A stretch of 64,000 nucleotides of DNA. Source: Tretioscincus oriximinensis (taxonomy: Eukaryota > Chordata > Lepidosauria > Squamata > Gymnophthalmidae). The notes beneath the pieces were generated by a model that was not told the DNA's origin, did not search any database, and saw only the letters and a list, made by a program, of their open reading frames with translations. Both the position numbers and the translations under genes were made by a program. Below, piece after piece: positions 55,884 through 64,000 of the stretch. The stretch spans positions 115,595 through 179,594 of the forward strand of contig JAJVDF010001193.1 in assembly GCA_022410635.1 (NCBI GenBank). Direction: 5' to 3'. Every line of letters starts with the position of its first letter. Positions within the stretch are counted from its first letter, which is position 1.

Positions 55884-56189
55884 GTAAGTAAGCCCCTGTT
55901 TTCTCACGCTGGTTTGTGTGTTGTGTTTGCTTTGAAGTGCATGAAAGAATGAAATGGAGTCTGTGTCCAGACAGGGCCAATCGTCTGCTAAGAAATCGAG
56001 TTTGTGTTGCATTTGTTACACCAGGTTAATCATATGAACCCACAAATGTTTGGTTTTAGAACTAATTTATACAGCTGTCGGACTGCTATATAGAGTTATG
56101 GCAGAAGGCTTTGAGATATGGATAGGTTTTGATGAGAAACTGCAAGGGTGACAAAGGAATCTGATATTGACAGCAAACTATCCAACAGC

Positions 56190-56310
56190 ATTTGGGAGGT
56201 GGGACTAACTAGACTTACTTTTGATAGCCAGCAAATAAAATGGCTGACAGGAAAGTGTCACACAAATGGAAAATCTTACATGTTAGCAGCTGACGCCCAC
56301 TGACCCACTA
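56190..56310. repeat. Unclassified repeat, homologous to 21290-21420
   Basis: TAGCCAGCAAATAAAATGGC, GAAAGTGTCA and AAATCTTACATGTTAGCAGC align with the first-intron copy. Confidence 0.5.
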
Positions 56311-56339
56311 TATTCTATAAAGCAGGGATGACTGCTTGG

Positions 56340-57125
56340 TGCCATCTTGGGATGTGCACCTACACCCTTGTTTTCTGCCAGGGGCCGTTTGGATGCTTGT
56401 AGCATTACTGGAGGGCCATACTCCTCCCCACTACAGGCCCTGCCCCTTCCAGCCCCACCAGTCCTTAGCTCTCCTGGTTGCCAGCCATGACAAATCCCAC
56501 CACCTCACTTGACCTTACCCAGCAAGGAGACAGAGAAGGGAGGAGGAGACAATAAGGCAGTTGCTGTTGCTGAGCACTTTACCCCTTCAGGGAAAGTTTC
56601 TCTCCTGCGCATCACTCCAGGCTGAAGCACTCAGGCTGTACTTTCCCCAGGGTGCCCTAGAAGGTCAGAAGGATGNTTTCATTTCTCTGACTTTTGATGA
56701 GCCATGTAAATCATGCAGCTCTGGCTGTGGTGAACTNAGCAGCACCAAGCAGCCAGATGGCACTGAGTAAGAGGTAGGGTGTGACTCTCCAGTGTGCTGC
56801 CATGTTTAGGCAACTCTGAAAGGAAGAAGATGCCAGTTTTACCCATCTCAGGCCTTATTTTAAGGCTTTATCTCTAAATATTACCCCCAAAATAAGGCCT
56901 AAAATAGGGATTCCTGCTGGCATCCCTTCACCTTTTAGGATTCTGGGGGGAAGGGAAGGATGAGGATGAAAATCTGAAATGAAGGCTTTTTAGAGAGCTA
57001 TGATTGCAGCATTTCCACAATTACATGTGGAAGACACCTCGATGTCACCGTAGGATAACACAGGAAAATCAATGTGTGGAGCCACCTTTACTCTTTGAAG
57101 TTGCATTTGCATATCATTCTTTGCC
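56340..57125. other. GULP1 intron sequence, GC-richer, nothing recognised
   Basis: 56360-56780 is moderately GC-rich. No element or coding motif identified. Confidence 0.4.
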
Positions 57126-57128
57126 CTG

Positions 57129-57330
57129 AGATTCAAAAATATTTGTTTGTTTGTTTATGTATGTATGTATTTATGTATTTGCATTTCTGTACTGCCCTAT
57201 AGCTGAATGTCTCGGGGCAGTCAACATTAAAATCAGAATATGAAACAATGCCCAAAATTTAACAAGGTCAGATGTAAAGAGATCTGTCTTCAGGAGTTTT
57301 CTGAATGCATACAGAGATGGTTTACATATA
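57129..57330 (-). mobile_element. L2-like LINE 3' end
   Basis: The TTTGTTTGTTTATGTATGTA tail is at left. TACTGCCCTATAGCTGAATG, TCGGGGCAGTCAACATT and GAGATCTGTCTTCAGGAG follow, in reverse orientation. Confidence 0.72.
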
Positions 57331-57334
57331 GGGT

Positions 57335-57680
57335 TNCCATACGTCCCGGAAAACCGTGACAATCACGGTTTTAGGGACAATTTTACTGTCCCGGCTGGAT
57401 TGAAAAAAAAAGTTTTTAAATCCGGGGTTGCCGCTAGCCCCCCCCCGCCGCCGCTAGCCCCACCGCCGCTAAACCCACCGCCGCTAAACCCCCCCGCCGC
57501 CGCTGCTAACCCCCGCCGCTGCCACTGCGTGTGCGCGTGCGCATGGACGCTTGTGAGACAGGCAGGAAAGAGGTTCTCCCTGTCTCACAAGCGTCCGTAT
57601 GCGCATGCGTGTGCGCACGCACACGTGCACGCACACATGCCTATGCGCATGCGTGCACGCACCCCACACATTCAGGGTGT
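57335..57680. repeat. GC-rich element with C-runs, 18-bp stem and alternating CG/CA tracts
   Basis: 57415-57520 is C-rich with CCGCCGCTA repeats. GGACGCTTGTGAGACAGG (57545-57562) is perfectly complementary to 57579-57596, and imperfect pairing extends outward. The flanks are alternating purine-pyrimidine (GTGTGCGCGTGCGCATG; 57600-57660). Probably part of a non-autonomous DNA element. Confidence 0.8.
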
Positions 57681-57838
57681 GTCAGGCACATTCCTTGATG
57701 GTGCTAGAAGTAATCATGTTATTATGTGATGATGACTCCACTGTCCACAAGACGGGTAGTGGCATCAAGCATAGTGATCATACCTGTCACAGTCATTTGG
57801 ATTTTTTTTTTACTGTATTTGATTGAACATGCTCATGT

Positions 57839-57966
57839 GTTGTTCCAGCATATACTTTTAATCTATCTTCAGTCATGAACACCTATACTAAACCATGAGG
57901 GCATACCCTGATTTTAGTGCAGTTCTTCATGACTGAAGATGGGTTAAAAGTATTTGTTGGGACAAC
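57839..57966. repeat. Foldback MITE, copy 1 (41-bp arms)
   Basis: The left arm 57839-57879 starts GTTGTTCCAGCATATACTTT; the right arm 57926-57966 is its complement with a few mismatches. Loop 46 bp. Related copies at 49866 and, one arm only, 45573. Confidence 0.82.
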
Positions 57967-57990
57967 ACTGGAAAATGGCTTTTATTAGTA

Positions 57991-58094
57991 CAGGTGAAAC
58001 CTCATGATAACAAACGCCAAGGGGTTGGAGGAATTTGCTTGTCATACTACAGATTTTGTAACATTGTTTTTTTTTATAAACCTTATTTCACCTG
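57991..58094. mobile_element. Tigger/pogo-like MITE, deleted
   Basis: CAGGTGAAACCTCATGATAA start after TA; the 3' end is shortened to TTATTTCACCTG. Confidence 0.6.
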
Positions 58095-58134
58095 AATATC
58101 ACCTGAATATATCTATTTTATTTCACCTGAATAT

Positions 58135-58402
58135 CAGAGCCAGTTTAGTGTAGTGCTTAGAGTGTTGGACTCTTATCTGGTAGTCTTCTGGCTTGGTTCC
58201 CCACTCCTCCATGAAAGCCAGCTGGGTGACCTTGGGCCAGTCACAGTTCTTTATAACTCTCTCAGCCCCACCTAGTTCACTGGGTGTCTGTTGTGGAGAA
58301 AGCAACAAAAGCTTTATGTGCTGCCCTTTGGTTGGGCGCCCTGAGACCTTCAGATATAGGGTGGGATATAAGTACAAATAAATAAATAATAAATAAATAA
58401 AT
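58135..58402 (+). mobile_element. Sauria-type SINE, full length
   Basis: Head GAGCCAGTTTAGTGTAGTGC, GGTGACCTTGGGCCAGTCAC, CTGTTGTGGAGAAAGCAACA, then a LINE-derived 3' end CGCCCTGAGACCTTCAGATA, GGGTGGGATATAAGTAC and an (AAATA)n tail. Closest to the published Sauria layout in this window; it supports a squamate host. Confidence 0.88.
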
Positions 58403-58726
58403 ACTGTAATCTTTTTATATTTTAAATCATCTATTACAAAGCTTTCTTACTATCATAATTAAATTGTGTTTACTTAAATTAAATGTGGTCTTGTTCACAT
58501 AACTGAAGAATTCTCTCACAATTAAGGTTGAACAAAAATTTCATTATTTTTTACTTTAGTCTTCTTAGCAACAGAAACTGAATTGTGAGCTTCGAATTGT
58601 GTTTCTGTTTTCTGCATTGTTTGCCTTGAAAGTTGTAGAATCCAATCAATACGTACGTTTAATGTCTTTCTTTATTATATAACTTGGAATTTATGCACTA
58701 ATGGTAATAATTTGCTTTGCATGAAG

Positions 58727-58843
58727 GCAGAAGAGATAACATTAACTATTGGTCAAGCATTTGACCTGGCTTACAGGAAATTCCTGGAATCTGGTGGGAA
58801 GGACGTTGAAACAAGAAAACAGATTGCAGGGTTACAGAAAAGA
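58727..58843 (+). CDS. GULP1: GULP1 coding exon, residues 134-172 (end of PTB domain, start of coiled coil)
   Basis: The 39 codons begin [20 protein letters not shown] and end AGLQKR, before the donor AGA|GTAAGT. The [17 protein letters not shown] helix is the C-terminal PTB helix; [14 protein letters not shown] leads into the leucine-zipper coiled coil known to mediate GULP1 self-association. The protein is identical to mammalian GULP1 as I remember it. The acceptor is odd: the sequence before the exon reads TTTGCATGAAG with a poor pyrimidine tract, and another AG occurs 4 nt inside (58729-58730), use of which would shift the frame. Phase and homology both favour the start at 58727. Confidence 0.95.
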
Positions 58844-59406
58844 GTAAGTCAAAGCCTCTTCCATGTTGGTTTACATCTAGGCTTTAAAAAAATCAAATTA
58901 TAACAAAAAACAAAACATTACACATTATTAACAATAGTAGAGCACATAGCACTAGAGAAATTATTCAACTTGCCTTTGGTTGGTTGCAGAAATACTGACC
59001 AGCTGATGAGCAAATACTTCTGCTAATGTGGTGTATCTGTGAAATGGCAGCACTATAATTGACCAAAAGATGTAAACTTTTCCAATGTACATTATTACAT
59101 TTCTGTTTAAAACCGTACAACTTGAGATTTTTTTCCCTGAACAAACCATACAATACAATGATGTTCTTCCTATTTTTTGCAGTTTGATCCTTTTTCTAAC
59201 TTTTTTATTTACAGTGATTGACAGAATGTATAAAACAATATTCGTTCATTCTGTATGATATTCTTTATAAAGTTTTGCACTATAATGTAATNTTGCGTCT
59301 TTTGTAATGTTACTTGTTGCGTCTATTCAGGGTTTATTTATTCAGTCTTTCTGCTCCTTATTCCAATAACGTCTCACCTCTTTAATAACTTCCATTTTTT
59401 TCAAAG

Positions 59407-59499
59407 ATTCATGAACTTGAAACAGAAAATATGGAATTAAAAAACAAAGTACAGGACTTAGAGAATCAATTAAGAATAAGCCCGATACACACGTCACCA
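59407..59499 (+). CDS. GULP1: GULP1 coding exon, residues 173-203 (leucine-zipper coiled coil)
   Basis: The acceptor TTTTTTTCAAAG ends at 59406 and the donor CCA|GTAAGT starts at 59500. The 31 codons begin [20 protein letters not shown] and end SPIHTSP. Leu/Ile/Met/Val residues recur in a heptad-like pattern ([19 protein letters not shown]), consistent with the GULP1 coiled coil. The C-terminal end of the exon (RISPIHTSP) differs from the mammalian sequence I recall (RITQV...), as expected at the junction to the variable proline/serine-rich region. It follows a short 563-bp intron. No further coding exon is recognisable between 59500 and 64000. Confidence 0.95.
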
Positions 59500-60577
59500 G
59501 TAAGTACACACAGTAAATCCACTTTGCTAGCAAAATATCATAATCACTTACCCATTTAACATGTGTTTTGCTTTGTATTAAATAACACATCTATGTTTCT
59601 GATTTAACTAATTTCGTCTGTTTTTAACAGTAAAGTAACTTTTAAGATTGTGACAAGCTAACATAATTAAGATTCAAAAGTATTCTATTAGCAGGCTGAC
59701 TTCACATTGAACATTTTCCTTTTTTTGGTTACAAATGTTCAGTGTGCACCAAGAGATTATGTTCTGCTCTTCTAGGAAGCACATTCATATATGTGCTGAA
59801 ATTCTTTCTGAATTTTGGAAAAACCCAAACAATTTCTGAATTCATTACTGACATTTTGTTATCAATGAATTTGACACTGAAACGTTAATTGACTGACTGA
59901 TTGACATTTATGTTCCAAACGCTATACCAAAAAATTCTGGAAAGATTACAATTAAAGCTGATGAAATAAAAATAGGTGTCAAGGTCTAATTATAAAGCAT
60001 CACTGAGCATTATTGAATGTGGCATCTAGAAATTACGCAATTTTAGAAAGCTACCATATCATGATCCTGAATGTTTGTCACAAACATAAGTTACTTACTT
60101 GTGCATTATGCTTATTTTTAATTAGTTTTATTTCCCTAATCTACCTTGGATGAATGAAATGTGTTTCATTGTGATCTTTCTTGTAAATCCAGGGCTGATA
60201 CAGATATTAAGGTTTGTGTTACTCCAGTGAGAGCCAGATAATAACAATAATCTAATAAAATGGTTTCACAGTCTGTTCATCTACATTTAAAACATAAAAT
60301 ACCTGAGATATTCTGAGATTATGGCATGGTTAATGCCATTCTTTGAATCGTACCCTTATTTTAAAACTGTTTCTTTTATTTCTGCTTAACCAAACTAAAG
60401 AAGCAGGTGTTTGCTGTGTATAGTTTGTGCCTGTTCAAATGCTCATCTTTTTAATTTTGTATCAGGTCACGTACTCATGCCATCCTAGTGTCAAGAAAGT
60501 GAAAATAACAGATATATCTTGCTTTTAAAAAACATTGGGAAAAAGCAGCTGTCATGGTGGTTTTTTCCCAATATTGG
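59500..60577. other. GULP1 intron after exon ending at 59499, nothing recognised
   Basis: AT-rich DNA without repeat ends or conserved peptide. The next GULP1 exon is not found. Confidence 0.45.
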
Positions 60578-60902
60578 GAGGGCTGTGTTAGTCTCCATGC
60601 AAAGGACTTTTCTTTATTTGGCCTTCCTGCAAAGGGGCAAGTGAGGGTGGGAGCAAGTCTTACTGGGTGCTGTCGGCCAGGGAAAGGCGTTGCTTCCCTC
60701 CATTGCCTTGGAATGAGTGGTGGAGGCTTCCGTCGGTACAACCCGGACTGTGGCTGTGACCCGGTGAGTCGCACTGGGCCACAGTGGCTGATGTGGCACC
60801 TGCATCAGCACAGCTTATGCCAGGATGTGTGTTGGCAAGGGACAGCTTTGTGCACCCAGTCCAATCACCTCCGCTGTAAGGTGATCACTCCCCTAGAGTG
60901 AC
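60578..60902. other. GC-rich segment without recognised gene
   Basis: Open frames on both strands follow from composition. No domain. It opens with a GGGAGGGCTGTGTTAGTCTC stretch resembling a common reptile repeat start. Confidence 0.4.
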
Positions 60903-61940
60903 AATTGCCATGACACAAATCAGTATTAGTAAGATATATACCCCAAAATAAATCCTAGTCAAGAAAAGGTCTATATTCCTGTTACATAAGATCTTTATGG
61001 AATTTGAATGGGTTGGTAATAGCGGAAAAAGCTGTATAANACATAAAGAAACAAACTGACAATCAGTCTTAAAGACATACTTCATAAATGCCACCAAAGG
61101 CTGACAGATTTATCCTTAATTCTGTGATAGAACTGTCATAGTATAATAAGTATCACTGACTGCAGTGCACAGGGAAAAAATATTACAACGTAATTCACAT
61201 TTGCAAACATTGAGTATTCAATAAATTTACCCAATCCTTCAACACTCCTTCTTGCCCTATCTTTTGGGTTCTTCTGCAATCGTTTCCTGGGTAGAAATAC
61301 CTATTCTTGACAGTGATGCTCTCAAAAATCCAGCCCAAAAGANAGAAACATCTTTCCTTTCCCCTGTGATTATTTCCCCTTGATCATTTCCCCAGCAAAT
61401 GATACATTATTTATCACATTCTAATTTATGGGAAAGGTCGGTTTCAGCTCTTTCTGCTCTCCTAGCCCCTTCAGACTATTACAGTTAAATGGAATGAATT
61501 TAATCTTGTTAAGCCAGGAGGCCACAGCAGATTTTCCCCTCCTCCCTTAAAAATATTAGGTGAAAGACCCAACTTGGTCTCCTCTTAAATATTAATTGCA
61601 AATTTTAGCCATGAGTTAATCCATTCCCCACTACTCATTGATTCTATACTTGCAGTTCAGACTCCAGAAAAAAGAATTAGCTGTAAGCTCCAGCAACTTT
61701 GAGGACAGGTTATTCATCAAGATGGAATGCATGGACGTTCTGCAGAGTTCAGTGTTTATAATTACAAAACAAAGCAGATTCTTGAACTTTCCTGTTTTGC
61801 AAATATTTAATGAAGGAATTTTAAAATTTTAGAACCTTGGCATCTTTTAGGCTAAAGATATTTACAATGAATTTTTCAAGACCATTGTTAGTTGTATATT
61901 ATTTATCACACTCTTGCATATGGAAAACAAAGCCACTGTA
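60903..61940. other. GULP1 intron sequence, nothing recognised
   Basis: No named element or coding pattern. Confidence 0.4.
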
Positions 61941-61944
61941 TGGA

Positions 61945-62470
61945 GGAAATTTATTTATTTATACATTCTTATACATCCCCTCTATACCCGGAGGTCTCAG
62001 GGTGGATAACAATAAATGCAAANATACAAAATTGGCATATTAAAACAATATCTGAAGGCNGGAAAGAAAATGGCATTTCTTCAACCAAGGGTCAAAACTT
62101 AAAAAGGTGCCTCTTCAGAAATCCTTTGAAAGAATACAGTGATGGTGATGGATGCAATTCAAGTGGGAGACTATTCNATAGTCTGAGGGTAACCACCGAG
62201 AAAACCCTGCCCCGGGTTTTCTATGGAGAGGGATGGTACAACCAGGAGGGCCTCCCCTGNAGATCTTAAGGCAGGGCAGGTTGATATGGGAGAAGGCCTT
62301 CCTATCGGTATTTAGAGCCCTATAAGTTAAGGCTAACACCTTGAATTGGGCTCAGTAGTGGATTGCCAGTTAGTATACCGCTTTCAAGACCAGTGTGATA
62401 GGTATCTGACCAGCCTGGCTGCTGCATTCTGCACCAACTGAACCATTTTCAAGAGCATCACCACCTCTGT
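61945..62470 (-). mobile_element. L2-like LINE 3' part
   Basis: A TTTATTTATTTATACATTCT tail, CCTCTATACCCGGAGGTCTC, CCATCACCATCACTG-type and AGATCTTAAGGCAGGGCAGG blocks in reverse order match the copy at 35656-36285. Confidence 0.8.
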
Positions 62471-62474
62471 ACCA

Positions 62475-63140
62475 TCTAATATCAGATATCTACACAAACA
62501 TCAACACTGAATCCAATATGTTTATTTAATTTATATGGATATTTGCTTCTGCCTTTTACCTGAAGGTTTCGTGCGGCCAACATTTTCCTTGATAGCGTCT
62601 AAAGTACCCTTGCTAGATTCCCTGTAACAAATTAGTAAGCCTATGCATACAAAGCCAGAATAAGTCCTATATTTTCAGCTTGTATTCTTAATTGAGCCCC
62701 TGGCCTTCTGTTTCACATTATTATTTCATTTTGCTAGTAGAAGCCTTTGGAGGCACCAAAGGAAATATCCATTATGCAGATTGCAGTGGCTGTGTTGAGT
62801 TTTACTTAATTATATCTTAATAGCATCTTGAAATAAAAATGCTAATGAATAATATGTAACTGTACTAAATATTTTGGTTTAAGTGAGGAACCTTTATCGA
62901 TAATNAAATGATAGTTATTGCAATTCCTTGTTTTATTTGGTTACAAAGTGGCTTCTTGCAGTTTGTTGATAAGTACAACAGNTTTGCGAGTCTGTTTTAC
63001 TTTTCTCGAGCCTGTAAATGTATTGGAAGTTTATCTTTGTTTATATCGCTAGTGAGCCATTCATGACGAATGACAATTTAAAAGTGTTTTAAATTTAACG
63101 TATTTTACATCAGTGTGGTTTGTTGATAAGTTCATGGACA
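62475..63140. other. GULP1 intron sequence, nothing recognised
   Basis: AT-rich, no repeat ends. Confidence 0.4.
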
Positions 63141-63142
63141 CC

Positions 63143-63375
63143 AAGGGTATACACAGCTACTAGGATGGATGTCTCGATGCTGCCTTCAAGATGGAGATAC
63201 AGGCAGCATTCTTGAAATGCCATTTGCAGGGCATCGAAAAAAGTTGAAGATTTTGCCTTCTTCTGCTTCAGGCTGCCCAGGTGCAATTGGTGGTCTACTG
63301 TGTGAGACAGAAGTCAGGACTAGATGGGCTCCAGCCTGATACAGCAGGGCTCCTCTTGTGTTCTTATGTTCTACA
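63143..63375 (+). mobile_element. CR1-like LINE 3' end
   Basis: GCTACTAGGATGGATGTCTC, GGACTAGATGGGCTCCAGCC, CAGCAGGGCTCCTCTTGTGT and TCTTATGTTCT end, the + counterpart of the reversed copies at 38.7 and 54.7 kb. Confidence 0.82.
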
Positions 63376-63747
63376 GTGCTTTGCATATCATAGGTTTTGC
63401 TAGCTTGAGGCTCATTTATATGAATTCTTTATTGTTGAACATGTGCTAGAATGCCCTATAATAGATTCAGGATTACTAGCCAAAAAGCAGGACAGGGGTT
63501 TGCATCTCCAATGGGTGTGAAAATGTCATTCCTCCTCACACACCCAGAGGTTGAAGGCATTAAAAAGTGCACCTATTGAAAATTCCTCTCTTCTATGTTC
63601 ATTAAAGCTGCAGATTTCTTTCCACATTTTTATGTGGTAACCCTAGTCTACAGGTACTAACTGATAGCTGACATAAGCTTAAGTCAGTGAATGAATCATG
63701 AAGATACTAAGAGAGGCTCCCAAAGCATTTGAGTGCCTTTATTGCAG

Positions 63748-64000
63748 GCATGGATAGCGCAGTCGCTAAGGAATCCGTCTCTCATNTGGGAGATCAGGTT
63801 TTGAAGCCTTTTGTCGGACATGGGGAGGGCTGAGCTCCTTCCACTCACCTGTAGCTCTAGACAACCCAGCTATTCGAAAGGATGAATTGCAAGAAATTGC
63901 AACTGACTGCAAGTAGATACATGGGAACCACCACAGCCTGGTGGGGAAAATAGAATGTCAGCCTCCTCCTCCTCCTCCTCCTCCTCCTCCTCCTCCTCCT
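63748..64000 (+). mobile_element. tRNA-derived SINE, TTC-tail family, running into a CTC microsatellite at the window end
   Basis: Head GCATGGATAGCGCAGTCGCT and AAGGAATCCGTCTCTCAT, B-box-like GGTTTTGAAGCC, GTAGCTCTAGACAACCCAGC body. From 63962 it turns into (CTC)n up to the window edge, before the usual 3' module. Confidence 0.85.

Larger units (their letters stand above)
10940..59499 (+). other. GULP1: GULP1 gene span (first coding exon to exon encoding residue 203; 3' part outside window)
   Basis: Seven separate segments translate, in order and in compatible phase, to the N-terminal two thirds of the engulfment adaptor GULP1. Each is bounded by AG upstream and GT downstream. Summed coding length is 609 nt (203 codons), against about 304 residues in mammals, so the proline-rich C-terminal part must lie past 64000. 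GULP1 is a cytosolic adaptor: its PTB domain binds NPXY-type tails of engulfment and endocytic receptors such as LRP1, MEGF10 and stabilin-2, linking them to apoptotic-cell uptake and cholesterol handling (family knowledge). Introns are full of mobile elements. I see no convincing promoter or 5' non-coding exon in 1-10939, so the transcription start is probably further upstream. Confidence 0.95.

Noticed and set aside
55725..55952. 75-codon ORF starting MNNCCFQEV
   Set aside because: It is the GULP1 exon 55746-55883 read through its splice sites; flanking codons are intronic.
57400..57729. 109-codon proline/alanine-rich ORF
   Set aside because: Direct product of the CCGCCGCTA array and CG/CA tracts; the opposite strand is also open.
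58712..58903. 63-codon ORF starting [10 protein letters not shown]
   Set aside because: Exon 58727-58843 with intronic extensions on both sides.
60475..60901. ORFs of 99 and 115 codons on opposite strands
   Set aside because: Same reason: GC-rich DNA open in several frames without motifs.
63748..63790. tRNA gene candidate (A- and B-box-like sequence)
   Set aside because: The boxes belong to the head of a SINE, with its body following; no cloverleaf could be drawn.

Overview
This is vertebrate nuclear DNA, almost certainly from a squamate reptile (lizard type, possibly a gecko). The evidence is a vertebrate gene with GT-AG introns embedded in a mixed repeat landscape: Sauria-type and other tRNA-derived SINEs, CR1-like and L2-like LINE pieces, vertebrate L1, Tc1/mariner, Tigger and hAT DNA elements, and a Ty1/copia remnant. 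The species is an inference. The assembly has two N gaps (4029-4913 and 26751-26840) and many isolated N bases.

The one host gene I can support is GULP1 (PTB-domain engulfment adaptor 1) on the + strand. Seven coding exons were found by splicing conserved peptides by eye: 10940-11001 (start codon at 10974), 24137-24198, 46993-47064, 52047-52145, 55746-55883, 58727-58843 and 59407-59499. All junctions keep phase and every intron is GT-AG. Together they give residues 1-203 of a protein that is about 304 residues in mammals: the whole PTB domain and the start of the coiled coil. The C-terminal proline-rich exons lie beyond 64000. The gene spans about 48.6 kb here, with introns of 13.1, 22.8, 5.0, 3.6, 2.8 and 0.56 kb.

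Layout: 1-4028 holds a repeat with a palindromic core, a small unassigned minus-strand ORF, and the 5' part of an L1 (5' UTR, ORF1, an unusual 1-kb AT-rich spacer, ORF2 endonuclease and start of reverse transcriptase) ending in a gap. 4914-10900 holds LINE, SINE and unclassified repeats. The first intron (11-24 kb) carries two homologous LTR-like segments in opposite orientation, a 5'-truncated L1 with target duplication, an L2 tail, a hAT MITE, a Tigger MITE, a perfect 44-bp palindrome and a foldback element. The large intron (24-47 kb) carries another LTR, a Ty1/copia 3' end with LTR, GC-rich quadruplex-prone DNA, L2/CR1 pieces, a Tc1 transposon with a decayed DD34E transposase and a second hAT element. 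The last introns carry a third hAT copy, a degenerate minisatellite, several MITEs, Sauria SINEs and a GC-rich cruciform/Z-DNA-prone segment.

No operon, CRISPR array, RNA gene or new multi-gene system is visible. The most interesting items are the L1 with a long inter-ORF spacer, the Ty1/copia remnant, the 8-bp-TSD hAT family, the perfect palindrome, the uncatalogued LTR-like and foldback families, and the non-B-DNA cluster inside a GULP1 intron.
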